Origin: Candidatus Thorarchaeota archaeon
GTDB lineage: Archaea > Asgardarchaeota > Thorarchaeia > Thorarchaeales > Thorarchaeaceae
Direction: 5' to 3'
NCBI GenBank assembly: GCA_030669595.1
Contig: DAOVDG010000007.1
Location: 1 to 35,152, forward strand
DNA: 35,152 nt
A program made the position numbers and the translations under genes. This document shows, in pieces, positions 23,701 through 30,467 of the stretch; position 1 is the first letter of the stretch; the number at the start of each line of letters is the position of its first letter. Under the pieces are notes generated by a model, which was not told where the DNA came from, ran no database searches, and saw nothing but the letters and a program-made list of their open reading frames with translations.

Positions 23701-24477
23701 ATGAAGGGATGCGAGCCGATGCAGGAGCGACTTCGAACTGAGATATTCGCCTCAATTGCAACGTTGGACCAGCTGAAGATGATATACGACCTAGGTGCTG
23801 TAGATATTCGAACATTCGAGCGAGAATCAGCGGCACTGGTTCAAGAAGTGAAGTCCAACATCGGTGAGCTGAAACGCCTCGGGACGGATATCTTTCGATT
23901 CCTTGACCACGAGAGAATCCCTGAAAGCTTTCCTAACGCAATGAGCATGTTGGACCTATCTGTGCAATCCATAAGGTCTGTTCCGCAAGGTCTGACCCTT
24001 GACGAATTCTATGACTACATTGGGCTGGCAATTCTTGACGTAGCCACAGTCCACGCTTCGAAGGGTCTCATGGGTCTCGCAGAGCTGATTGTCGAGGTGG
24101 TCAAACGACTTCCTCAGTTTAAGTCAGTAAGCTACAGTGATGTTATCGAGGCAGTGAACCGAGTCGCCGAACACGGTCTAATACCCGGCATACGAACTCT
24201 GAGAGGAGGCGTTAAGGTCGTGGAGCTTCGTCCCCTTGAACTTCGTCGAGACCAATCTGATGTAATTAACTTGGCGGCTTTGAAGGGGTACGTTTCGATT
24301 GAAGAGGTTATGATGAACCTGAAGTGGTCAGAAGACCACGCTCGTCAGGTTCTCACTAGTCTAGTGGATGCAGGCATGGCTGTTGCCGATATCAGATTCA
24401 GCACTGGTGGACGATATTACTTCCCGGGCTTGAGATCAAGAGATGATTCAGAAACTGGAGGCACTTCCGAAGCCTGA
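23701..24477 (+). CDS. ESCRT-I/II fusion: Vps28-like N-terminal domain plus EAP30 (Vps22/36-like) domain
   Basis: The protein has 258 residues. Residues 10-85 match the Vps28 N-terminal helical domain: 'EIFASIATLDQLKMIYD', an Asp-Ile-Arg-Thr-Phe-Glu-Arg-Glu turn like the 'y-t-x-e' of Vps28, then a long helix and 'FLDHERIPESFPNAMSML', equivalent to the 'F-x-x-Y-x-x-x-C-p-x-A' helix. Residues 95-245 match the C-terminal tandem winged helices of EAP30 proteins: 'SKGLMGLAELIVEVVKR', 'NRVAEHGLIPGIRTLRGGVKVVEL', and the closing 'GRYYFPGL' that ends the last wing in Vps22/Vps36. In eukaryotes these sit in ESCRT-I and ESCRT-II; here one chain would bridge them. Start: ATG 23701, or ATG 23719, which has AAGGGA upstream. 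Convergent with the Vps25-like gene (12-nt gap). Confidence 0.88.
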   Translation: MKGCEPMQERLRTEIFASIATLDQLKMIYDLGAVDIRTFERESAALVQEVKSNIGELKRLGTDIFRFLDHERIPESFPNAMSMLDLSVQSIRSVPQGLTLDEFYDYIGLAILDVATVHASKGLMGLAELIVEVVKRLPQFKSVSYSDVIEAVNRVAEHGLIPGIRTLRGGVKVVELRPLELRRDQSDVINLAALKGYVSIEEVMMNLKWSEDHARQVLTSLVDAGMAVADIRFSTGGRYYFPGLRSRDDSETGGTSEA

Positions 24478-24489
24478 ATCGATAATCGA

Positions 24490-25218
24490 CTAGACATTTA
24501 CAACAATAGCCCCAGCTTTCTTATCAACCCACTTGGCAAATCCCCGCTCAACAAGTATAGCCATTATCCCGTGGATGTCCTCTTCCGGAAGTCTCGAAAA
24601 ATCCTGTTCTGCTTCTTGGATGACTAGTGACTTCACATCGAGACGAAGTATGCCTGTGTCCAGAGCCCATCTGTAGACCAAATCCGCCCACTCCCCCAGT
24701 GGTCTCCAGTATACTCTGAGTTGTTCTCTATTCCGATCAAGCCATGCAGCAACGTCTTTCCCAACTAACGAGTCTCCGATTGATCTAAAGGCTTTGACTT
24801 TCCCAAGTATGTCCTTGAATGGGGGTTTCGAAATGAATGCTGAAACAGAGAGAACATGAATCTTCTCAAATTCTGCCCATTCAAGCAGGAAGTCTCCCCA
24901 TTCTTCAGTCCAGAGAACCAAGTCCTGCGACCTCGTGGGAATGTTGTACATCCACTCAGCTTCTCCAATGTTTCCCCATCGCGGCACGATTTCGGTTACG
25001 GCGGCCGCTTCAGTGGCCATCATTTGTTCTGGTTCAACGACAGCAGCTTCCATAGTGTCAGTTGTATAGGGTCCTTCTTCCACCTTGACGACAATCTCTG
25101 GTATGTGTGCGGAATCATCACTAGCAGTAGTCTGCTCCATAACCACCGGGGACTCGGCCGCATCTTTGACAGGTTTTTCTGTCTTTTTCTTCTCTCGCTG
25201 TCGCTCCTTGACACCCAC
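24490..25218 (-). CDS. ESCRT-II Vps25-like protein with disordered N-terminal tail
   Basis: The protein has 242 residues from GTG 25218. Residues 1-80 are low-complexity (a Lys/Glu-rich start, then acidic, Ala/Val/Thr/Met-rich) and probably disordered. Residues 85-165 and 170-242 form two winged helices. The first carries 'NIPTRSQDLVLWTEEW' and a 'KPPF' turn, like the Vps25 Pro-Pro-Phe-Phe region and TRQ-x-QL-x-x-W helix. The second begins 'WRPLGEWADLVYRWALDTG', very close to the human Vps25 segment WRRPEEWGKLIYQWVSRSG, and ends with a helix-wing pair. In eukaryotes Vps25 links ESCRT-II to the ESCRT-III subunit Vps20. The gene starts 3 nt after the vps4 stop on the same strand, so the two are surely co-transcribed and translationally coupled. 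Confidence 0.88.
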   Translation of the reverse strand: MGVKERQREKKKTEKPVKDAAESPVVMEQTTASDDSAHIPEIVVKVEEGPYTTDTMEAAVVEPEQMMATEAAAVTEIVPRWGNIGEAEWMYNIPTRSQDLVLWTEEWGDFLLEWAEFEKIHVLSVSAFISKPPFKDILGKVKAFRSIGDSLVGKDVAAWLDRNREQLRVYWRPLGEWADLVYRWALDTGILRLDVKSLVIQEAEQDFSRLPEEDIHGIMAILVERGFAKWVDKKAGAIVVNV

Positions 25219-25221
25219 GCC

Positions 25222-26451
25222 CTACGACCCCTCCGCCCAGTCAATGTACTTCTTGATATCTTCTGGGGATGTCGCTGGCCTGATATTCTCAATGGCTCCG
25301 AGAAAGTCCTCTCTTGAAACAGGGCGAAGGTTCAGTATCTTCGCTTCCTCTTCCATTCTTCCTGTCTTTTGAAGGTCTCTTATGGGCTCCATTGCTGCCT
25401 CTCTACAGACCACACCGATGTCCCTTCCACTATATCCCTCACTAAGGCTCGCAAGCTCCTCAAAGTCCACTTCTGATGCTAACTCTACATCATCGATATG
25501 GATTTTGAAAATCCCTTTTCGACCTCTTTTGTCTGGCAGTGGTACATGGATTCGCTTCTCGAAACGGGACCTCAAAGCAAAGTCTAATTCCCACGGGAGA
25601 TTGGTTGCTCCAATTAGCGTAATTCTCTCATTCTGGTCGCTTGCGAGACCCTGCAACTCTGTTAACAACTGAGTCTTTAGCCGCCTTTCGCCTCCGACAT
25701 CATCCCCGGACCTTGAAACGCCAATCGAGTCCAGCTCATCCATGAAGATGATTGCCGGTTGGTTCTTTCTTGCCATCTCAAAGAGGCTCATGACTAGACG
25801 TTCAGATTCGCCAAGCCATTTACTCACTATATTGGCGGCTGATACGTTGAAGAATGTGGCGTTGACCTCCGCTGCAACTGCTTTCGCTATCAATGTCTTC
25901 CCACAGCCCGCAGGACCGTACAACAGGATGCCCCTCCACGGCTGCCTCGCTTTTCCTTTGAATAACTCTGGATGTTTCATCGGTGCCAGTATCGCATCGT
26001 AGATGGCTTGTTTTGCATCGTCGAGACCGGCGACCTCAGACAGATTGACGTTGGGGCGCTCTGTGACAATTGTATCCGCAATCATCTCTTGGAGCCTTTT
26101 GGTATCCTCGTCTGGCTCGGGAGTGGCATCAGGTCGCTTACTAACAGCAGACTCCGTGATTGCTCCTATATCGCTCTTCAGAGGAGTCCGAAGGCCATCA
26201 ACTGGTCCACGGGCTTTCTTCTTGATTCCCGAGAGATATCGGACTCTATCAACGCACTCCTGGGCTCGTGCGAAGTAATGCTTTCGAACAGAAGGGAGGG
26301 ACGTAGACTTTGAGAGCTTGATGAGGATCTTGCTGGCTCGCAGATAGCGTTGGCAAGCCTCCTTCTTCATCCCTCTATTGTCCAATTCTATCGCTTTGTC
26401 GAGTAGCTTCTTGAGTCCAATGTCTAGTCTGTCGCTGCCTGATCCTGACAT
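25222..26451 (-). CDS. vps4: Vps4/CdvC-like AAA ATPase with MIT domain
   Basis: Vps4 disassembles ESCRT-III polymers by pulling single subunits through its hexameric pore, powering membrane scission. The 409-residue protein has an MIT three-helix domain (about 8-80), a linker (80-135), and the AAA cassette with Walker A GPAGCGKT (179-186), a pore loop 'VSKWLGESERL', Walker B IIFMDE (234-239), and the 'LRSRFEKRIHVPLP' arginine-finger region. The tail 'RPATSPEDIKKYIDWAEGS' is the Vps4-type C-terminal helix (RP-x-(V/T)-S-x-x-D-(L/I)-x-x-Y-x-x-W), which separates it from Cdc48 or proteasomal ATPases. The leader from the predicted promoter is short. First gene of a two-gene unit with the Vps25-like gene; divergent from the ESCRT-III gene. 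Confidence 0.95.
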   Translation of the reverse strand: MSGSGSDRLDIGLKKLLDKAIELDNRGMKKEACQRYLRASKILIKLSKSTSLPSVRKHYFARAQECVDRVRYLSGIKKKARGPVDGLRTPLKSDIGAITESAVSKRPDATPEPDEDTKRLQEMIADTIVTERPNVNLSEVAGLDDAKQAIYDAILAPMKHPELFKGKARQPWRGILLYGPAGCGKTLIAKAVAAEVNATFFNVSAANIVSKWLGESERLVMSLFEMARKNQPAIIFMDELDSIGVSRSGDDVGGERRLKTQLLTELQGLASDQNERITLIGATNLPWELDFALRSRFEKRIHVPLPDKRGRKGIFKIHIDDVELASEVDFEELASLSEGYSGRDIGVVCREAAMEPIRDLQKTGRMEEEAKILNLRPVSREDFLGAIENIRPATSPEDIKKYIDWAEGS

Positions 26452-26519
26452 GGGAATTCAAGTGTGAGATGTGCTGTAAGCTATTAAGAATGTCTGTGTT
26501 TTGTCTTCGTTGTTGACCA
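26452..26519. promoter_or_regulatory. 68-nt bidirectional promoter between vps4 and the ESCRT-III gene
   Basis: The only good TATA-like element is CTATTAAG (26481-26488), which reads CTTAATAG on the minus strand. Its centre is about 35 nt from the ESCRT-III ATG and about 34 nt from the vps4 ATG. With the usual TATA-to-start distance of about 25 nt, both transcripts would have leaders of less than about 12 nt, and neither start has a Shine-Dalgarno sequence. One site would thus coordinate the ATPase and its polymer substrate. Confidence 0.5.
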
Positions 26520-27257
26520 ATGGAAAATCAACCATTCCCCCAAGGTTTCTCTCTTCGGTTCGGTACTACGCCGGGGCTACGAAAGTTTAAACGCGGATTT
26601 GCATCTCCGGTTGTTGGGTCACAACCTGCGGACTTGGTGAGGCACTTGGGTACAATAAGAAAGGCTTTCTCTTGGGGTCGGAAGAAACCCGACATTGGAG
26701 AAGTCAAGAGCGAGCTGCGAATATTAGCGAAGCAGCTGGAACGACAACGGAACAAGCTCGAGAATGAGGAGCGGGGGACTAGGAGCAGGGCTGTGCGTGC
26801 ACGCAAGGCCGGTCAGGCGGACGCATTTCGAACCTATGCGACCGAGATGGTCAGGTTTCGTAGGTATGCGCTTTCTGTTGATAGGTCACGGCTCAACATC
26901 CTCAAGATTCTGGCCCATATCAACCGTGCGCAGACAGCTGCCAAGACGAATCGCGCCATGGATGAGGTCGCTAAGATCCTTGGGTTGCTGGGCAATGCAA
27001 CCGATGCCACGAAGGTAGTCGCGAATGTTGATGAGATAGCTCATCGCTTAGAAGAATTCGAAATCGAGAGTGGTATCGCCGATGATGCATTTCATGCCAC
27101 GATGCCGGAGATCACAACCGATGACTTGGCTGCTGCCATGCATGAGATAGACAAAGAGGCAGGATTAGCAGAAGCCTTGACTGACACTAGGCCTGCTAGC
27201 CAGACCGATAAACTCGAAGAAGCTATCAAATCCCTGGAGAGCGAGCTTGGTATCTAA
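26520..27257 (+). CDS. ESCRT-III (Snf7/CHMP/CdvB-like) protein
   Basis: The 245-residue protein would polymerise on membranes to drive constriction or scission. After a basic, Pro/Phe-rich N-terminal segment (1-55) comes the ESCRT-III core: a long helical hairpin at about 58-130 rich in Lys/Arg with the pattern 'LRILAKQLERQRNKLENEER' then 'FRTYATEMVRFRRYALSVDRSRL', followed by shorter helices (130-175). The rest is acidic, as in autoinhibitory C-termini. The end, 'LEEAIKSLESELGI', is a MIM1-like amphipathic helix (L-x-x-x-I-x-x-L-x-x-x-L) suited to the Vps4 MIT domain encoded next door. I cannot assign it to the Vps2/24/46 or Vps20/32/60 branch. The stop abuts the stop of the next, convergent gene without a spare base. 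Confidence 0.88.
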   Translation: MENQPFPQGFSLRFGTTPGLRKFKRGFASPVVGSQPADLVRHLGTIRKAFSWGRKKPDIGEVKSELRILAKQLERQRNKLENEERGTRSRAVRARKAGQADAFRTYATEMVRFRRYALSVDRSRLNILKILAHINRAQTAAKTNRAMDEVAKILGLLGNATDATKVVANVDEIAHRLEEFEIESGIADDAFHATMPEITTDDLAAAMHEIDKEAGLAEALTDTRPASQTDKLEEAIKSLESELGI

Positions 27258-28832
27258 TTACCAGTAGTAGCCTGCGTCTCTTGAAGATTTTCTTTCAATT
27301 TCCTTTCTTGTGTAGTATGAGTCACGCATCAGTCCCTTGTACCGTCTGATGAAATCCTCTGGAACGAGCCGTCCCCCCCTGAAGAGATGAACAGTATCAC
27401 GTATTGCGTTGTCCAAAGAAGATGCATTTCTCCTGAGTGTTTCAATCTCTGCCGCCATCTCGCCTCTTACACCTGGATACTGCTGATATGCCCCTCTATC
27501 CATTGTTCTCCCCGGATTGTCCTTGAATTGAGCCCCTTGACGATAGCTTCCGTAATCGTAGTGGGCATATCTGGGTTGGGGACTTGATGGCTCAGCATAG
27601 TACGCTCCAGCCGGCGGATTCGGATATGTCATCCTGGATCTCGATCTATTTCCTCCCGTATTCAAAGAATAGATTAGATCTTCAATCCTGAGTCTGACAT
27701 CGCTAACGCTAACACTTGCCTGTTCTAGTTTCCGTACCTTCTGCAGGTCTGTTTGCATATACCTGTCAAACTTCTTGGCAATCTCAACGTAATCCGGTAG
27801 TACTTTCTTCGTCTGCTCGCTGCAGGAAACCTTCACTTCGCCTTGTTTCATCTTCAGGACCATTCTCTTCCTGAATCTACCATCCTCCTCGATTGAGGTC
27901 AGGTAGAGAAGTGGGAAATCGAAGATAATCTCGGTCTTCTTGCGAACAACTCCTGTCTGCGCAATGAAGACGAGCCTCCTGTTCGTGATGAAGAGCGTAC
28001 CAGTTGCCTTGTCATGCTTGAGGAAATCGCTCCCTGTGACTTTGATTTTAGGTAGCGCACAGACGGGCAGTTCGTTGATTGAGAGTTCTGCATGCTTATA
28101 GAAACTCGAGAACTGTGACCGGTAATAGTTCAATCCGTCCAGCTGCTTCACGATGTCCTTCACGGTAAGATCGGCTTCACTCAATGCTTCATCCACAGAG
28201 TGCTTGTATTGGTTGACCAGATGCGTCACCCTGTTTGTAACACCTTCAATGAACGGAAACTGGGAGGTGGACCAAGTAGTAGTGTTCATCAAACCCTTTG
28301 TTTCAGCTGCGATTTGCCTGGCTAACATGTCTGCTTGGTTACCTATCCGATTCTTGATCGCAGGCAGCTCCTCCTGTATGTTCTGAATCTTGTCATCCAA
28401 CCACCTGTAGTGTAGGAAGTTAGCCATCCTCAATGAAACTAGCAGGCGCTTTGCTCCAATTAGTCTATTATTGAGTTCTCTCAGTTTTGTGTGTCCATAC
28501 TGCAAGCTGTTGATTGCCTGCCTGAGTTCTTGTGCGATGCTCCTTTGCTTAACATCCACCAAGATGGTGCGGGTAGAGTGACACTCGGGACATATCTCCT
28601 CCATCCGCCTACCTACACTCAAATTCTCAGACCCACAGTCACTGCATTCCTCAAATCTTTGCCCGGGCAGAGGAGTGCCCAGTATACTATGGCAATCCTT
28701 GCACACGTATGACGATGAAAACTTTGTTTCGAGACAATCCGAGCAGAGCACTGCTCCACAATCTTCACACAGGTGAGTAGCACCTTTACTCTTGCATGCT
28801 CTGCATATGCGATTTGAGGAATCCTCAGTCAA
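27258..28832 (-). CDS. multidomain ESCRT-associated protein: FYVE/B-box-like finger, zinc ribbon, GRAM/PH-like domain, steadiness box
   Basis: The protein has 524 residues from TTG 28832, chosen because GGAGGT lies exactly 6 nt upstream; an upstream TTG (28871) lacks a ribosome site. Order of parts: eight Cys at 10/13, 22/25, 30/33 and 44/47, with the C-x2-C...C-x2-C-x4-C-x2-C...C-x2-C pattern of FYVE/B-box fingers; a zinc ribbon (63/66, 81/84); helical, coil-prone region 95-245; a GRAM/PH-like domain (about 260-360, with 'GTLFITNRRLVFIAQ'); a Pro/Tyr/Arg/Gln-rich linker (392-457); and a C-terminal helical hairpin (458-515) with 'LDNAIRDTV', an RGG turn, 'EDFIRRYKGLMRD' and a basic end. That hairpin parallels the Tsg101 steadiness box (NAIEDTI, RRG turn, DVFLKHVRLLSRK). 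It could bind membranes and nucleate ESCRT-I. No UEV domain. Confidence 0.7.
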   Translation of the reverse strand: MTEDSSNRICRACKSKGATHLCEDCGAVLCSDCLETKFSSSYVCKDCHSILGTPLPGQRFEECSDCGSENLSVGRRMEEICPECHSTRTILVDVKQRSIAQELRQAINSLQYGHTKLRELNNRLIGAKRLLVSLRMANFLHYRWLDDKIQNIQEELPAIKNRIGNQADMLARQIAAETKGLMNTTTWSTSQFPFIEGVTNRVTHLVNQYKHSVDEALSEADLTVKDIVKQLDGLNYYRSQFSSFYKHAELSINELPVCALPKIKVTGSDFLKHDKATGTLFITNRRLVFIAQTGVVRKKTEIIFDFPLLYLTSIEEDGRFRKRMVLKMKQGEVKVSCSEQTKKVLPDYVEIAKKFDRYMQTDLQKVRKLEQASVSVSDVRLRIEDLIYSLNTGGNRSRSRMTYPNPPAGAYYAEPSSPQPRYAHYDYGSYRQGAQFKDNPGRTMDRGAYQQYPGVRGEMAAEIETLRRNASSLDNAIRDTVHLFRGGRLVPEDFIRRYKGLMRDSYYTRKEIERKSSRDAGYYW

Positions 28833-29080
28833 CTGGGTACCTCCGGTCAATGGCCCATCTCCCTTGTCCAAGCGGTCCAGAAAGACCCGTGTATTATCCC
28901 CAAAACACCAGCAACAGCTGCAAGAAACTTGACACTCCCAGACATATTAACCAACATTCGACTGTAGGTCCACAGTCATTCATGATTCGGTGTGAGAGCG
29001 TCTCGAATAGTGCAAGTTCCGTATCCGAAACTAGTTAAACCGCAATACTACGCCTGAGCAAAGACCCAGGGGCGATTACT

Positions 29081-30466
29081 ATGGAAGATGCGGCCAAGGC
29101 TGCCATTGAAGCAGTGCTCAAGGTTGGCGCCAAGTTTGCTGACGTTCGAATCGAGAATACCACGACTACAATCATTGAGATAAGCGATGGCGTTACAAAG
29201 CGTTCGCTCGCTTCGAGGTTAAAAGGCGCTGGAATTAGGGCATTCATTGATGGTGCTTGGGCCTTTGGACAAGCAACTGATCTGACACCCAAAGGCATGC
29301 GAAAAACCGGGGAGTCTGTTGCGCGCCTGGCGCTAGCTACACGTAGTAGGGTGGCAAAGCGATTCAAGATTGATGGGCCATCTTTCCAAGACAAGGTCAG
29401 ACTGAAAGTCAAGAGGCCAGTTCAGGATGTCACGTTTGAGGAGAAGATTGCTTTCGCAAAAATGATTGATGATCAAGCACGTGACTTTGATGGCAGGGTT
29501 CACAACACTCGAACTGTCTACGGGGACCTATGGACTGAGCTTTACATTGCAAACTCCCTTGGCACAAGCATCCACCTAGAGAACTCATTACCAAGAATAA
29601 TCTCAGTCACAACGGCGAAAGATGGTGCTAATCGACAACGTGGTATCAAGTCAGTGGGCACAAGAGGGGGATTCGAAGAGTTGGAAACGGAGCGGTCTCA
29701 ACACATTGGCGAGGAGTCTGCAAAGCTTGCTGTAGACCTTCTCTCATCTCAAGCGGCCAAGGGTGGTACCTACGACGTAGTTATGGATCCTATTCTCAAC
29801 GGTGTGATGGTTCACGAGGCCTTTGGTCATGCATCTGAAGCTGATAACTGGCCAGCACACACGACAATTCTTGAGGACAAGGTGGGAGAAAAGGTGGGCC
29901 CAGAGCACTTGAACTTGACAGACGATCCAACAATGCCTGGCAAGCGGGGGTCCTTTGAATACGATTGGGAAGGCACCAAGACAAGAAAACGAACCTTAGT
30001 GAAGGATGGAATCCTGACAGAGTTGATGCATAGTTTGGAGACCGCTGTTCTTCTTGACATGGAACCAAATGGGTCCGCCCGAGCTCAATCATTCATGCAT
30101 CCTCCCCTTCCTCGAATGAGCAATACCTTCATGGAACCTGGTGACTGGAACGCCGAGGAACTAATCTCGGACACAAATGGAGGAATTCTGCTGTGCGGTT
30201 ACAACTACGGCTATACAGACCCTTCTAAGGGTCAGTTCATGTTCCAAGCCAACTATGGATACCTGATAGAAAACGGTGAGCTCACAGAGCTTGTCCGCGA
30301 TGTATCAATGGCCGGACAGATTCTTGAAGTGCTAGCAAAGATAGACGCCGTCGGCAATGATTTCTCAATGGAAGCTGGCACCTGCGGAAAATCAGGACAG
30401 GCCGTGCCAGAAATGTCCGGTGGGCCTCATGCTCGGATTAGAGAAATTCCAGTGGGAGGTGCGTGA
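29081..30466 (+). CDS. tldD: TldD metalloprotease subunit
   Basis: TldD pairs with TldE to form a zinc protease that cuts unfolded or small modified peptides inside a closed heterodimeric cage. The protein has 461 residues. The catalytic HExxxH motif is intact at 245-250 (HEAFGH, followed by ASEAD), and the third zinc ligand is the Cys of 'GTCGKSGQAVPEMSGGP' near the C-terminus. The N-terminal alpha/beta domain contains the usual 'GAGIRAFIDGAWAFG' sheet segment. ATG 29081 follows AGGGG. tldE begins 1 nt after the stop, so the two are coupled. The upstream 248 nt is shared with the divergent ESCRT-associated gene and contains weak TATA-like elements only. Confidence 0.94.
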   Translation: MEDAAKAAIEAVLKVGAKFADVRIENTTTTIIEISDGVTKRSLASRLKGAGIRAFIDGAWAFGQATDLTPKGMRKTGESVARLALATRSRVAKRFKIDGPSFQDKVRLKVKRPVQDVTFEEKIAFAKMIDDQARDFDGRVHNTRTVYGDLWTELYIANSLGTSIHLENSLPRIISVTTAKDGANRQRGIKSVGTRGGFEELETERSQHIGEESAKLAVDLLSSQAAKGGTYDVVMDPILNGVMVHEAFGHASEADNWPAHTTILEDKVGEKVGPEHLNLTDDPTMPGKRGSFEYDWEGTKTRKRTLVKDGILTELMHSLETAVLLDMEPNGSARAQSFMHPPLPRMSNTFMEPGDWNAEELISDTNGGILLCGYNYGYTDPSKGQFMFQANYGYLIENGELTELVRDVSMAGQILEVLAKIDAVGNDFSMEAGTCGKSGQAVPEMSGGPHARIREIPVGGA

Positions 30467-30467
30467 G

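Noticed and set aside
28960-28977. Inverted repeat GACTGT/ACAGTC upstream of tldD
   Set aside because: Only 6-bp arms, not aligned with a TATA-like element or start; could easily be chance.
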